Shown piece after piece: positions 34,060-41,931 of a stretch of DNA of 47,624 nt. Below the pieces are notes generated by a model that saw only the letters and a program-made list of their open reading frames with translations, had not been told where the DNA came from and searched no databases. Numbering within the stretch: position 1 is the first letter of the stretch; each line of letters begins with the position of its first letter. The translations under genes were made by a program, and so were the position numbers. The stretch lies in assembly GCA_020431825.1 (NCBI GenBank), contig JAGQHN010000007.1:27329-74952 (forward strand), in the 5' to 3' direction. The DNA is from Trueperaceae bacterium. GTDB lineage: Bacteria; Deinococcota; Deinococci; Deinococcales; Trueperaceae.

Positions 34060-34794
34060 GTGTTTCCCCTTAGAGATGCTAACCCGAGGCATAGTAGGCC
34101 CTTTATCATGTGGCTGTTGGTCGTTATAAATGGCGCGGTGTTTTACCATGAGTTTTCACTTTTTGGCAATGATTTGGGGCTCGAGCGTTTTGTAAGTACC
34201 TACGGCTTTATCCCTGAAGAGTTCTTTGCGTTTCCGCTCAGAGAGGCTTTTACTCTGATTAGCAGTCTTTTTTTGCATGGGGGGCTTTTGCATATTGTCG
34301 GCAATATGTTTTTTCTTTTTGTCTTTGGTGACAATGTCGAAGACCGTATGGGTCACGGGCGCTTTCTTGTTTTTTATCTTTTGGGAGGGGCATTTGCCAC
34401 ACTGGTACATGGTTTTTTTAGTACCGAATCAAATTTGCCGCTAGTTGGCGCATCGGGAGCTATAAGTGCTGTTTTGGGGGCTTATATAGTCCTGTTTCCC
34501 CGACAGAAAGTGCTTACCTTTATTCCGCCACTCTTATTACCCTGGCTATTTTTTCGGCTTTTTGGACGTATTCGCAGATTTTTTGCACCCTGGTTGCCTG
34601 CCTGGCTTTATATAGGTTACTGGGCACTGTTGCAATTTTTTGAAGCAGGTAATGGTCTGCTAAATCAAGACGCCGACATGAGTAATGTTGCATTTTTGGC
34701 CCATGTCGGCGGTTTTGTTTTTGGACTTTTGCTGGTCAAATTATTCGTTAAAGAACGACCTGAACCTCAGTTACCTGGTTCAATAAGTCCGTAG
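34060..34794 (+). CDS. Rhomboid-family intramembrane serine protease
   Basis: The 244-residue protein starts MFPLRDANPRHSRPF, typical of this rhomboid subgroup, and has six to seven TM helices. The catalytic Ser lies in VGASGAISAVLGAY (about 131) and the His in FLAHVGGFVFG (about 220). HGGLLHIVGNMFFLFVFG and the DRMGHGRFL loop are conserved family features. It cleaves TM segments of membrane proteins within the bilayer; targets are unknown. Its 3' end overlaps the convergent HPF gene by 28 bp. Confidence 0.9.
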   Translation: MFPLRDANPRHSRPFIMWLLVVINGAVFYHEFSLFGNDLGLERFVSTYGFIPEEFFAFPLREAFTLISSLFLHGGLLHIVGNMFFLFVFGDNVEDRMGHGRFLVFYLLGGAFATLVHGFFSTESNLPLVGASGAISAVLGAYIVLFPRQKVLTFIPPLLLPWLFFRLFGRIRRFFAPWLPAWLYIGYWALLQFFEAGNGLLNQDADMSNVAFLAHVGGFVFGLLLVKLFVKERPEPQLPGSISP

Positions 34795-35297
34795 TGACCA
34801 TCATCGCGCAGGTAAATAACGCTAATGAGATTGGTCTCGGCATTGTGGAACATATAAAAGTCGTGTCCTAAAGCGTCCATTTGCATAGCAGCGTCTTCTG
34901 GGGTCATAGGGCGAAGTACGTGACGCTTGGTTCTAACTAGGCGAGGCCCCTCACTTTCGGGACTCTCTTCAACAAATTCAGGTACGTCAACCCGGCGACT
35001 TTGACTGCGGTCTTTAAAGCGCTTGAGCTGACGCTCGAGCTTATCCACAACTTTATCGATTGCTGCATAACTATCTAAACCACGCTCTTCAGCGCGCACC
35101 ACACCATTAGGCACATTTAGCTGAACTTCAACTTTTGCAGGTGCATCGGCGTGGTTTTTACTGTCATAGGCCATAACCACTCGAGCATCGACAATTTGGT
35201 CAGAAAAGCGCTCGAGCTTTTCCAGTTTATCTTCGGCATAGGTTTTCATGGCCTCGGTAATATCGAGATTACGACCAATCATTTGATAGATGTTCAT
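34767..35297 (-). CDS. hpf: Ribosome hibernation promoting factor, long form
   Basis: From ATG 35297 the protein is 176 residues: an N-terminal S30AE domain (about 1-100; MNIYQMIGRNLDITEAMKTY, then VEVQLNVPNG), a charged linker and the C-terminal dimerisation domain (VLRPMTPEDAAMQMDALGHDFYMF, with the usual aromatic end IYLRDDGHYGLIEP). It joins 70S ribosomes into 100S dimers in stationary phase. AAGGGG spaced five nt before ATG 35297 favours it; GTG 35303 and ATG 35300 are in frame just upstream. Confidence 0.92.
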   Translation of the reverse strand: MNIYQMIGRNLDITEAMKTYAEDKLEKLERFSDQIVDARVVMAYDSKNHADAPAKVEVQLNVPNGVVRAEERGLDSYAAIDKVVDKLERQLKRFKDRSQSRRVDVPEFVEESPESEGPRLVRTKRHVLRPMTPEDAAMQMDALGHDFYMFHNAETNLISVIYLRDDGHYGLIEPGN

Positions 35298-35445
35298 CAT
35301 CACCCCTTCTACAAGAGCTTAAGTTTGATCTGCATATTAACATGATTCCAAGCTGATTTTAGTGGGAATTACGCTTTTCAAATTGCATAAAAGAGGTCTT
35401 GAAAGGACATGTAGTCCACTATAAAAAACTGACTGTTCCTATTGC

Positions 35446-35451
35446 TATACT
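35446..35451 (+). promoter_or_regulatory. -10 box TATACT, leaderless start of the HxlR gene
   Basis: TATACT, GCAAACA (7 nt), then ATG at 35459. This sets 35459 as the start rather than the in-frame codon at 35399. Confidence 0.6.
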
Positions 35452-35458
35452 GCAAACA

Positions 35459-35791
35459 ATGAAAGATTCTTTCATCAATTGTCCTGCCTACAATGCTATT
35501 CAGCTACTTCAGGAGAAGTGGGTTATGCATATTGTACGCTCTCTTTTAGATGGTCCTAAAGGGTTTAATGAGCTTGGCAGAGAAATTGGTGGTTGCAATC
35601 CTACGACGCTGGCGCAGAGACTTGAAAGGCTCGAGGAACTTGGCCTCATAGATAAAACTGTTTGTTCCCTTATGCCGCCCAAAAGTAGCTACAGTCTAAC
35701 TTCAGCTGGTCAAGCGTTGCAGAAAGTGATTGATGCCATTCATGTTTGGGCACAAGATCATCTGGAAGATGCAGCAGTATCTTTAACTTAG
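35459..35791 (+). CDS. HxlR-family transcriptional regulator
   Basis: From ATG 35459 the protein is 110 residues: FINCPAYNAIQLLQEKWVMHIVRSL, then the winged helix (FNELGREIGGCNPTTLAQRLERLEELGLI). A Cys near residue 8 is placed like the redox or electrophile-sensing Cys of HxlR members such as YodB. It lies 183 bp before a LysE-type exporter gene and probably controls it; a tandem 16-bp repeat in that gap is the likely operator. Confidence 0.88.
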   Translation: MKDSFINCPAYNAIQLLQEKWVMHIVRSLLDGPKGFNELGREIGGCNPTTLAQRLERLEELGLIDKTVCSLMPPKSSYSLTSAGQALQKVIDAIHVWAQDHLEDAAVSLT

Positions 35792-35920
35792 TTTTTATTC
35801 CTTTACAATCAAAGACGTTAAAACAAGATCCGGCAGATCTGCACTTGACTTTACACAGTAAGCCTAAATAGGATAGGGCGCTTCCTGAGTAGCAAAGTGC
35901 TGCTTTTGTGCCAAAACTTT

Positions 35921-35952
35921 GTAAAGTACTATAGTTGTAAAGCACTATAATT
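35921..35952 (+). promoter_or_regulatory. Tandem 16-bp direct repeat overlapping a TATAAT box before lysE
   Basis: GTAAAGTACTATAGTT (35921-35936) is followed directly by GTAAAGCACTATAATT (35937-35952), 14 of 16 bases identical. The second copy includes TATAAT (35946-35951), the first TATAGT. The repeat thus covers the promoter of the exporter gene. Candidate HxlR operator. Confidence 0.6.
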
Positions 35953-35974
35953 GAGACAGCAAGTTAGGAGCTTC

Positions 35975-36575
35975 ATGATTGAACCAACAGCCTTTCTTGG
36001 TTTTCTTCTGGCCGCCTTTACTCTGGCTATCATTCCTGGTCCGGGCATACTTTATGTTCTGGCGCGTACCTTGCGCGGTGGTCGCCGCGAAGGTATTTTG
36101 TCAACCGCAGGTACGGGTATTGCTGGTTTGATTCATACGCTAGCGGCTGCCCTGGGTGTCTCTGCTTTATTAGCAACGTCTGCGATTGCGTTTACTATAG
36201 TCAAATGGATGGGCGTTGCTTATCTTATCTACCTTGGGGTAAAAACTCTTTTAGACCAACAGGGCATTGCCGATAATTTAAACCTGGAAACTTCGTTTAC
36301 ACCTAAGGGAGCCCTAAGACAAGGCATTATTGCAGAAGTTCTCAACCCCAAAACAGCTCTGTTTTTTCTGGCCTTTATACCCCAATTTATCAATCCGGCA
36401 GGTCATATCTTTTGGCAATTTGTGCTTTTAGGTACGATCACTACGCTTTTGACCCTTTTCGGCAAGTCCTCTAAGCCGTTTTCTCAAACGCAATACGCGG
36501 TTACAGCAAGTTCAGCGCTATGGTTCGGGCACCGCGCTCATAAGTTTAGGCGTTTATGTGGCAATTGACCGCTAA
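35975..36575 (+). pseudogene. LysE/RhtB-family amino-acid exporter gene, frameshifted
   Basis: From ATG 35975 (AGGAG ribosome site) the first ~160 residues are a normal LysE/RhtB transporter: FTLAIIPGPGILYVLARTLRGG, GVAYLIYLGVKTLL, EVLNPKTALFFLAFIPQF. After TTLLTLF near 36460 the open frame turns to unlikely sequence and ends at 36568. A different frame continues with ASPLSRFLKRNTRLQQVQRYG and TALISLGVYVAIDR, ending TAA at 36573-36575, which is the expected family C-terminus. The last one to two TM helices are therefore out of frame and about 8-9 residues before them are missing. A deletion of about 25-26 bp would explain it. Sequencing error is possible but would not explain the missing residues. 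Confidence 0.7.
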
Positions 36576-36629
36576 CAATTTGGTTTCGTATTGAACCAAC
36601 TTAAAGTTGAGATGATTCTTTAGGTCCTT

Positions 36630-36659
36630 CCTGGACAAATCTATAGGTATTTGTCCAGG
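36630..36659. repeat. 11-bp inverted repeat between convergent genes
   Basis: CCTGGACAAAT-CTATAGGT-ATTTGTCCAGG: perfect 11-bp arms, 8-nt loop, midway between the LysE remnant (+) and the pseudo-receiver gene (-). No T-run on either side. A structural barrier to readthrough is possible. Confidence 0.55.
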
Positions 36660-36714
36660 GGGTTGCCGCTTCTGGGTTGATTTTAAAGATAGAGAAGTTC
36701 TGTCTTCAGCTTAC

Positions 36715-37980
36715 TCAGATGCCTTTTACAATCCGGTTCCAGACAGTTTTTTCGTTGTCCCTAGGACTAACTTTTGCTTCTTCTACCGGGATGTCTTCGG
36801 GTTCTTTTCCCTGGTAGGCAGCGAGTTGTCTGGACTGTTGCTCGGTTAGGCGACGTAAGGCCTCGAGCTCCTCGACCGCATTGAGATAACTTTGACTACT
36901 GATGATAGGTGTTCCAGACTTAAACTCGCGAATGGCCTCTTTAAGTTGTTCGTTTTCTTCAATCAACTGCTCAACTTGTTTGCGCAGCAAACTGAGTTCG
37001 CTCATTTGATTGGCCTGAGAACTCGAGGGCTTTGAGCGGATAGGGGGTAAAAGATCTGCCGGATTGACCTTTGGAGAGTCTTGAACCTTCTTAGTCTTTG
37101 GGTGCGGGTTTTCAGCCAAAGGATGAATCATGTCAGTAATACTTGCTTCTGACTTTGCACTCTGTTCTTGAGGAGTTTTTGCCACGCCATTCTTTGCTGG
37201 CTTATCTTTAGCAATGGCCACAGTTTCAAAGCTCGCAGGCTTACTGGTAGACTTCTGTGCTTCTCTCTGAATTTCCGGTGCTGGTTTTTTGCTTTTACCA
37301 GAAGAAATGCCTGAGAGTAAATTTATTCCTGGAAACCTGGGAGCTGTTTTTAGCTCCTGATTTTTGCCATTTGGGGCAGGCTCTGGTTCTTTGTTAGGTA
37401 CCGGAGTTTTGGCTTCTACCGCTTTCCTTGGCTCGAGTTTATTGCTGAGAGGTTTGCTTGATTCTGGTTTTGCTACAGGCTTTATGCCTGCCTGCTGAGG
37501 TTTGCTTTCGACCTTAGGTTTAGAGACAGGTTCAACACTCGAGGTACTGGGGCTCGAGCTTTCAGGAACCATTGTTTTATAAATATCTACCGAAGCTCTC
37601 TTGGTGACCTGACTTAGCAGCGTATTCACATGCTCGCGCAGTCCTTTATCACCTAAGGGTTTTTCTAAAACCAGATTTGCCCCAACAACAGGAGCAAGCT
37701 CTTTAACGGCTTTAAACTCGGCAGGTGAAGCCACCAGAATCACCGGCACCTGGTGCAGTCTTCTTATGCTTTTGATACGCCGACACAAGTCTGTTGCGGG
37801 CATGTCGGGCAAATTTGCTTCAGCAATGATTAAATCGGGCGTTATATCTTGCAAGTATTTGAGCGCTGCTGCTGCTGAATCTGTATCATGAAGTTGAAAG
37901 TGCTCAGCTGCCAAAAGCATAGAAATAAGATGGCGCTGGAAGTCATCATGATCGATAATGAGGAGCAACTTTTCACTCAT
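36715..37980 (-). CDS. Pseudo-receiver protein with Pro/Lys-rich linker and coiled coil
   Basis: The 421-residue protein has a receiver-like domain (about 1-125) with the acidic pair HDD and the LEKP Lys, but the phosphoacceptor position (54, in LIIAEANLPD) is Glu instead of Asp. A low-complexity Pro/Lys/Ser/Glu linker follows (about 130-315), then a coiled coil (about 320-395; LLRKQVEQLIEENEQLKEAI) and a short tail with NEKTVWNRIVKGI. Without an Asp it cannot be phosphorylated in the usual way; Glu may mimic the active state. A GAGGAT site precedes the ATG. It lies 240 bp after minE on the same strand, so it may be co-transcribed with minDE. Confidence 0.85.
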   Translation of the reverse strand: MSEKLLLIIDHDDFQRHLISMLLAAEHFQLHDTDSAAAALKYLQDITPDLIIAEANLPDMPATDLCRRIKSIRRLHQVPVILVASPAEFKAVKELAPVVGANLVLEKPLGDKGLREHVNTLLSQVTKRASVDIYKTMVPESSSPSTSSVEPVSKPKVESKPQQAGIKPVAKPESSKPLSNKLEPRKAVEAKTPVPNKEPEPAPNGKNQELKTAPRFPGINLLSGISSGKSKKPAPEIQREAQKSTSKPASFETVAIAKDKPAKNGVAKTPQEQSAKSEASITDMIHPLAENPHPKTKKVQDSPKVNPADLLPPIRSKPSSSQANQMSELSLLRKQVEQLIEENEQLKEAIREFKSGTPIISSQSYLNAVEELEALRRLTEQQSRQLAAYQGKEPEDIPVEEAKVSPRDNEKTVWNRIVKGI

Positions 37981-38220
37981 ACTATCCTCATGCTAGCACA
38001 GGGCAAGTTTTCCGCTAGGAGTATTACTCACACCCTGTGAGGTTGTGATTGGTGATGTGAACTATCTCACGTATAGTCAGCTAAGGTCAAACGAAACGAG
38101 CATCTACCCTTAATTTAACCCTTGATGCAGGCAGGGCTATCAGACCTAAGAAATACAATGACCCAAGCAATGAGATCGGCTTTTTGGAGGGAGCGGGTCT
38201 AGTGTTTGGTCACGTTAGGC

Positions 38221-38454
38221 TTACTTGTTAACAGGCAGATTTGCCACGAATATCATACGGCTACCTTGCTGCTCGAGCTTGACATCGTAGTCATTTTCAG
38301 TGGCAGGAAAGTACTTGCTGATGACCTGTAAAAGCTCACTCTTCAGTTCTTCCATTCTGCCAGGGGTTAAGCCTGCTCGGTCATAAGACAGGACCAGTTT
38401 AAGGCGTTCCTTAAGTTGATCTTTGCTTTTTTTGCGGTTAAAGAGTCCAAACAC
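38221..38454 (-). CDS. minE: Cell-division topological factor MinE
   Basis: The 77-residue protein has the MinE N-terminal anti-MinCD region (about 1-35; amphipathic MFGLFNRKKSKDQLKERLKL) and the topological-specificity domain (about 36-77). It stimulates MinD ATPase and drives pole-to-pole oscillation. The GTG start overlaps the minD stop by one base (TAG/GTG), with GGAGG six nt upstream. It is the usual length for MinE. Confidence 0.92.
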   Translation of the reverse strand: MFGLFNRKKSKDQLKERLKLVLSYDRAGLTPGRMEELKSELLQVISKYFPATENDYDVKLEQQGSRMIFVANLPVNK

Positions 38455-39260
38455 TAGTTGCCTCCAAACAAGCGACGTAATCCAGAAAAGAGACCTTTTG
38501 AGACTTCCAGTGAAAGATATGGAACCTCCTCACCTCTTATGCGTCTGGCAATATTGCGAAACGCGGTGCCCGCACCATTTTTGCCTGAATTTTCCAGGCT
38601 GGCCGGGTTACCTATATTGGTTGATATCAGGATTTTTTCATCTTCGGGGACAATGCCGATAAGTTTGATGCCCAGAATTTCTAAGACATCATCTACCTCG
38701 AGCATATCGCCCCGTTGCACCATATGAGGGCGGAGACGGTTGATGATAAGTCTGGTCTCAGTAACTCCTCTGGCCTCGAGTAAACCAATAATGCGGTCTG
38801 CGTCTCGGACGCTCGAGACTTCCGGGTTAACGACAACCAGGGCACCGTTAGCAGCGCTCGCAGCCGTTTGAAAGCCAGTTTCTATACCGGCTGGTGAATC
38901 AATAAGCACACGGTCAAAGCCGCCCTCAAGCAGGGCTTTCACTGTGTTTTGCATATGCTCTTCAGAAAGCGCACTTTTGTCTTTGGTTTGAGATGCGGCA
39001 ATCAAAAAAAGGTTTTCAACTCGCTTGTCTCTAATCAAAGCTTGCTGTAATTTGCAGCGGCCTTCAAAAACATCTATAAGGTCAAAGACCACTCGGCCTT
39101 CAAGTCCCATTACAACATCTAAATTTCGCAAACCTACATCTGTATCTATAACAACAATGCGCTCGCCCAATTGGGCAAGTGCAGCACCAACATTGGCAGT
39201 TGTGGTGGTTTTGCCGACCCCGCCCTTACCTGAGGTTACGACAATAGCTTTAGCGTCCAC
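38454..39260 (-). CDS. minD: Septum-site-determining ATPase MinD
   Basis: The 268-residue ParA-type ATPase has the deviant Walker A GKGGVGKTTT (residues 11-20), GLRNLDVVMGLEGRV, the switch II DSPAG, and a C-terminal amphipathic membrane-targeting helix (about 250-268; SKGLFSGLRRLFGG). It recruits MinC to the membrane away from midcell. GTG at 39260 is chosen because GGGAGG lies four nt before it; an ATG two bases upstream is out of frame. No minC is in the window. A DnaA-box-like TTATCCACA lies about 30 bp upstream. Confidence 0.95.
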   Translation of the reverse strand: MDAKAIVVTSGKGGVGKTTTTANVGAALAQLGERIVVIDTDVGLRNLDVVMGLEGRVVFDLIDVFEGRCKLQQALIRDKRVENLFLIAASQTKDKSALSEEHMQNTVKALLEGGFDRVLIDSPAGIETGFQTAASAANGALVVVNPEVSSVRDADRIIGLLEARGVTETRLIINRLRPHMVQRGDMLEVDDVLEILGIKLIGIVPEDEKILISTNIGNPASLENSGKNGAGTAFRNIARRIRGEEVPYLSLEVSKGLFSGLRRLFGGN

Positions 39261-39290
39261 ATGGCCTCCCTCGAAGCTTTAACTCACAAT

Positions 39291-39299
39291 TTATCCACA
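39291..39299 (+). promoter_or_regulatory. DnaA box TTATCCACA upstream of minD
   Basis: A perfect match to the strict DnaA consensus in the minD 5' region. A single copy, so replication-linked control of minD is only suggested. Confidence 0.35.
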
Positions 39300-39473
39300 G
39301 TTCAAATAACGCAGACGGCACTCTCGCGTATTAACTATCTAGAGATAATAACAGACTCAGGCAGCTTGGAAGTAAACTAAAAGATGAGAAGCAATAAAAA
39401 AACTCACATCCTGTCAGATTATGGGCAAGAGAGGTTCGTTTGAGCTGTAAATTGGCAAAACGCCTGCAAATGT

Positions 39474-40058
39474 TTAGCTGTAGCGCTCTTCTTTCCAGGG
39501 GTCACCCCGCATATGGTAGCCATTGCGTTCCCAGAAGCCAGGTCTGTTTTCACTCATAAACTCAATGCCATTTAGCCACTTGGCACTTTTCCAGGCATAC
39601 AGGTGCGGAATGAGGGAGCGCACCGGGCCGCCGTGATCGACCGGAATGTCTTTGTCCTCGAGCTTATAGGCCAGCATACAGCCTTCTGCTAAAAAATCAT
39701 CTATTGGCAGATTGGTTGAGTAGCCGCCGTAGCAGTGAAACATAATGTGAGTAGCTTCAGGTCTGATGTTTAATGCTTTGACAAAATCAGTACAAAGCAC
39801 ACCTGTCCAGCTGACATCGAGCTTTGACCAGTGCGTAACGCAGTGAAAGTCTTTCGTAAGGCTGGTCGCTGGTAAGGCTAAGAGTTCATCCCAGTTAAAG
39901 GTTTTTTCTTCGGCGAGACCAAAGACGCGCAGTTCAAATTCATCTTTGCTGATTCGGGCAGTAGGACCATAGGTTAAAACGGGAAAACCGTCAGTAACAC
40001 TTTGTCCCGAGGGCACTTTAGGATTATCAGGCTCTTTACGAAAGAATTTGCCAAGCAT
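39474..40058 (-). CDS. Sulfite-oxidase-fold molybdopterin oxidoreductase
   Basis: The 194-residue protein is a minimal molybdopterin-binding sulfite-oxidase-like domain: FHCVTHWSKLDVSWTGV with the Mo-ligand Cys (about 73), then YGGYSTNLPI, VDHGGPVRSLIPHLYAWKSAKW and NGIEFM. It lacks a Tat or Sec signal, so it is likely cytoplasmic, and lacks the dimerisation and heme domains. The substrate is unknown; relatives include MsrP-type and YuiH-type proteins. TAGCTT lies 6 nt before the ATG (leaderless). Confidence 0.88.
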   Translation of the reverse strand: MLGKFFRKEPDNPKVPSGQSVTDGFPVLTYGPTARISKDEFELRVFGLAEEKTFNWDELLALPATSLTKDFHCVTHWSKLDVSWTGVLCTDFVKALNIRPEATHIMFHCYGGYSTNLPIDDFLAEGCMLAYKLEDKDIPVDHGGPVRSLIPHLYAWKSAKWLNGIEFMSENRPGFWERNGYHMRGDPWKEERYS

Positions 40059-40064
40059 AGGGTT

Positions 40065-40070
40065 AAGCTA
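40065..40070 (-). promoter_or_regulatory. -10 box TAGCTT, leaderless start of the molybdoprotein
   Basis: TAGCTT, AACCCT (6 nt), ATG at 40058 on the minus strand. Confidence 0.5.
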
Positions 40071-40172
40071 GCATGTTTTAGGGCTTGAGAAAGCAGTGGT
40101 CTTTACCAAAAGGAAAGTGGAAAGTAACGAGGGGAAAGTAGAGCTATTAGAGGGTACGTAAGCTGGTGACTT

Positions 40173-40189
40173 TCCCTATCAAATAGGGA
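40173..40189. promoter_or_regulatory. Inverted repeat TCCCTAT-CAA-ATAGGGA
   Basis: Perfect 7-bp arms about 40 bp upstream of the methyltransferase -10 box; the position suits an operator. Confidence 0.45.
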
Positions 40190-40230
40190 CAAAGGTTCAG
40201 AGAGGTTGGGATTTGGCTTTTTTAATCCTT

Positions 40231-40236
40231 TATACT
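40231..40236 (+). promoter_or_regulatory. -10 box TATACT, leaderless start of the TrmJ-like gene
   Basis: TATACT, GGCTTTT (7 nt), then GTG at 40244. It supports a GTG start without a ribosome site. Confidence 0.6.
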
Positions 40237-40243
40237 GGCTTTT

Positions 40244-40975
40244 GTGCGTATTATTCTCGTCCGTTCACAAGAACCCGGCAATATAGGCAGCGCTGCCAGG
40301 GTCATGAAAAATTTTGGCTTATCTGAACTTTATCTGGTTGACCCGCAATGTGAATTGGAAAAACCTGCTTTTTATATGGCGACCCATGCCAAAGATCTCG
40401 TTGAAAACGCCGTCATTGTTAAATCGGTGGAAGAAGCGGTAGCTGATCAAACCTTTGTCATAGGGACGACGGCTCGTACTCGTTCATCAGGCGCTTATGA
40501 CATTTATACACCAAGGGACGCAGCCAAGAATTTTAGCCGGGAAGGTCTGGCTATACTGTTTGGACCGGAGACTTCAGGGCTGAGCAATGAAGATTTGGAT
40601 TATTGTCAGGCGTATATACGCATACCTACTTCAGAGCACTCGAGCATGAATTTGGCGCAGGCTGTTAACCTGATTTCTTACGAGTTTTTCACCACGCAGG
40701 TCGATGCTGGAGAAACACAACTTACCACTGACCCACCCGCCAGCCGCGAAGATTTAGAAAAGCTCTACCAGCATTTTTTTGAAATGTCTAATTATATTGG
40801 CTATACCGATGAAGGTTACGCGCACAAGACCGAGCATATGTACCGCCGCATTTTTGACCGTGCCCGTTTAACACACCGTGAAGCTATGGCCATGCATGGT
40901 CTCTGGCGGCGTATCCGCTGGGCAGCCGAGCAAGCGCCCGAGCGTTTTCCAATTATAGATAAAACAGAAACTTAG
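40244..40975 (+). CDS. TrmJ-like RNA 2'-O-methyltransferase (SpoU/TrmH superfamily)
   Basis: The 243-residue SPOUT protein has the three knot motifs: PGNIGSAARVMKNFGL (motif 1), ILFGPETSGLSNEDLDY (motif 2) and SSMNLAQAVNLISYEFF (motif 3). The start RIILVRSQEPGNIGSAARVM and the C-terminal helical extension fit TrmJ, which methylates position 32 of tRNAs using SAM. Which tRNAs it acts on cannot be read. It starts GTG in a leaderless arrangement. Confidence 0.87.
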   Translation: MRIILVRSQEPGNIGSAARVMKNFGLSELYLVDPQCELEKPAFYMATHAKDLVENAVIVKSVEEAVADQTFVIGTTARTRSSGAYDIYTPRDAAKNFSREGLAILFGPETSGLSNEDLDYCQAYIRIPTSEHSSMNLAQAVNLISYEFFTTQVDAGETQLTTDPPASREDLEKLYQHFFEMSNYIGYTDEGYAHKTEHMYRRIFDRARLTHREAMAMHGLWRRIRWAAEQAPERFPIIDKTET

Positions 40976-41013
40976 ACCATGAGTATACCGAAGAGCTGTT
41001 TGCTTAGGTGATC

Positions 41014-41928
41014 CTAAAATAGATACACAATGTAGCCCATGTAGCCTGCCATAAGAACCCCACCCTCCCAGCGGACAAGCTGTTTACGACTTAGCAAAAA
41101 GAGCGAAGTGAGCAGGGCAAAGCCGAGCATGACGATAAGATCAAAACGAATAAGTTCAAAGCTTAGTGGTAAAGATTTCACCAGACTGCTTATACCTAGA
41201 ATACCCAAAATGTTAAAAATATTTGAACCAATGATGTTTCCTAAGACCAAATCGGTCTGACGTTTTATGATGGCCACCACAGAACTTGCTAATTCAGGCA
41301 AGCTCGTGCCCACAGCGACCAGGGTAAGTCCAATAACTTTTTCAGGAACCCCCATAGCTCGAGCCAGCGTACTTGCTCCCTCAACCAGGACCTGAGCACC
41401 TAGCACCAAGAGAGTTAAACCTCCGAGGATACCAATGAGGGTTAGCCAGAGCGGGGCTATATGAGGCTTATCGAGATCGTTAGCTTCCGCAGGTGCAGTT
41501 CTAAATGTCCAGATAAGATAGCTAATCAGTAAGCTAACGCCTATAAGTCCGTCAAGACGTCCCATACTGCCATTCCAAAACCAGAAAAAAGGTAAGAGGC
41601 TGACAAACAGCATGATAGGCAACTCTCGCCTCAGTACGCCCTGACCAGCCAGGGGTAGAATAATTGCGCAAAGACCTAGAATGAGCCCTAGATTGCTGGT
41701 ATTTGAACCTATGACATTTCCTATGCCAATCGCAGAAGCACCGCTTAGTGAAGCGGCCAGCGTAGCTGCCAACTCAGGAGCACTGGTGCCAAAGGCGACA
41801 ACCGTTAAACCAATCACAAGGGGGCTAAGGTTAAAGCGCAGGGCTAAGCTCGAGGCATACCTCACCAGCAGTTCACCACCAAGATAGAGCAAACCAATAC
41901 CCAAAACAATAAAGAAAAAGCTAAGCAT
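41014..41928 (-). CDS. CaCA-family cation antiporter (YrbG-like) under a Mn riboswitch
   Basis: The 304-residue protein has ten TM helices in two inverted halves. Each half has the alpha-repeat: VIGLTVVAFGTSAPELAATL (about 40-60) and VIGLTLVAVGTSLPELASSV (about 198-217). Family members exchange Ca2+, K+ or other cations for Na+ or H+. The gene is directly preceded by a yybP-ykoY riboswitch, so in this organism Mn2+ (or Mn2+ together with Ca2+) export is the most likely function (inference). Translation would begin at ATG 41928, with AAAGG five nt upstream inside the switching hairpin. Confidence 0.88.
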   Translation of the reverse strand: MLSFFFIVLGIGLLYLGGELLVRYASSLALRFNLSPLVIGLTVVAFGTSAPELAATLAASLSGASAIGIGNVIGSNTSNLGLILGLCAIILPLAGQGVLRRELPIMLFVSLLPFFWFWNGSMGRLDGLIGVSLLISYLIWTFRTAPAEANDLDKPHIAPLWLTLIGILGGLTLLVLGAQVLVEGASTLARAMGVPEKVIGLTLVAVGTSLPELASSVVAIIKRQTDLVLGNIIGSNIFNILGILGISSLVKSLPLSFELIRFDLIVMLGFALLTSLFLLSRKQLVRWEGGVLMAGYMGYIVYLF

Positions 41929-41931
41929 AGC

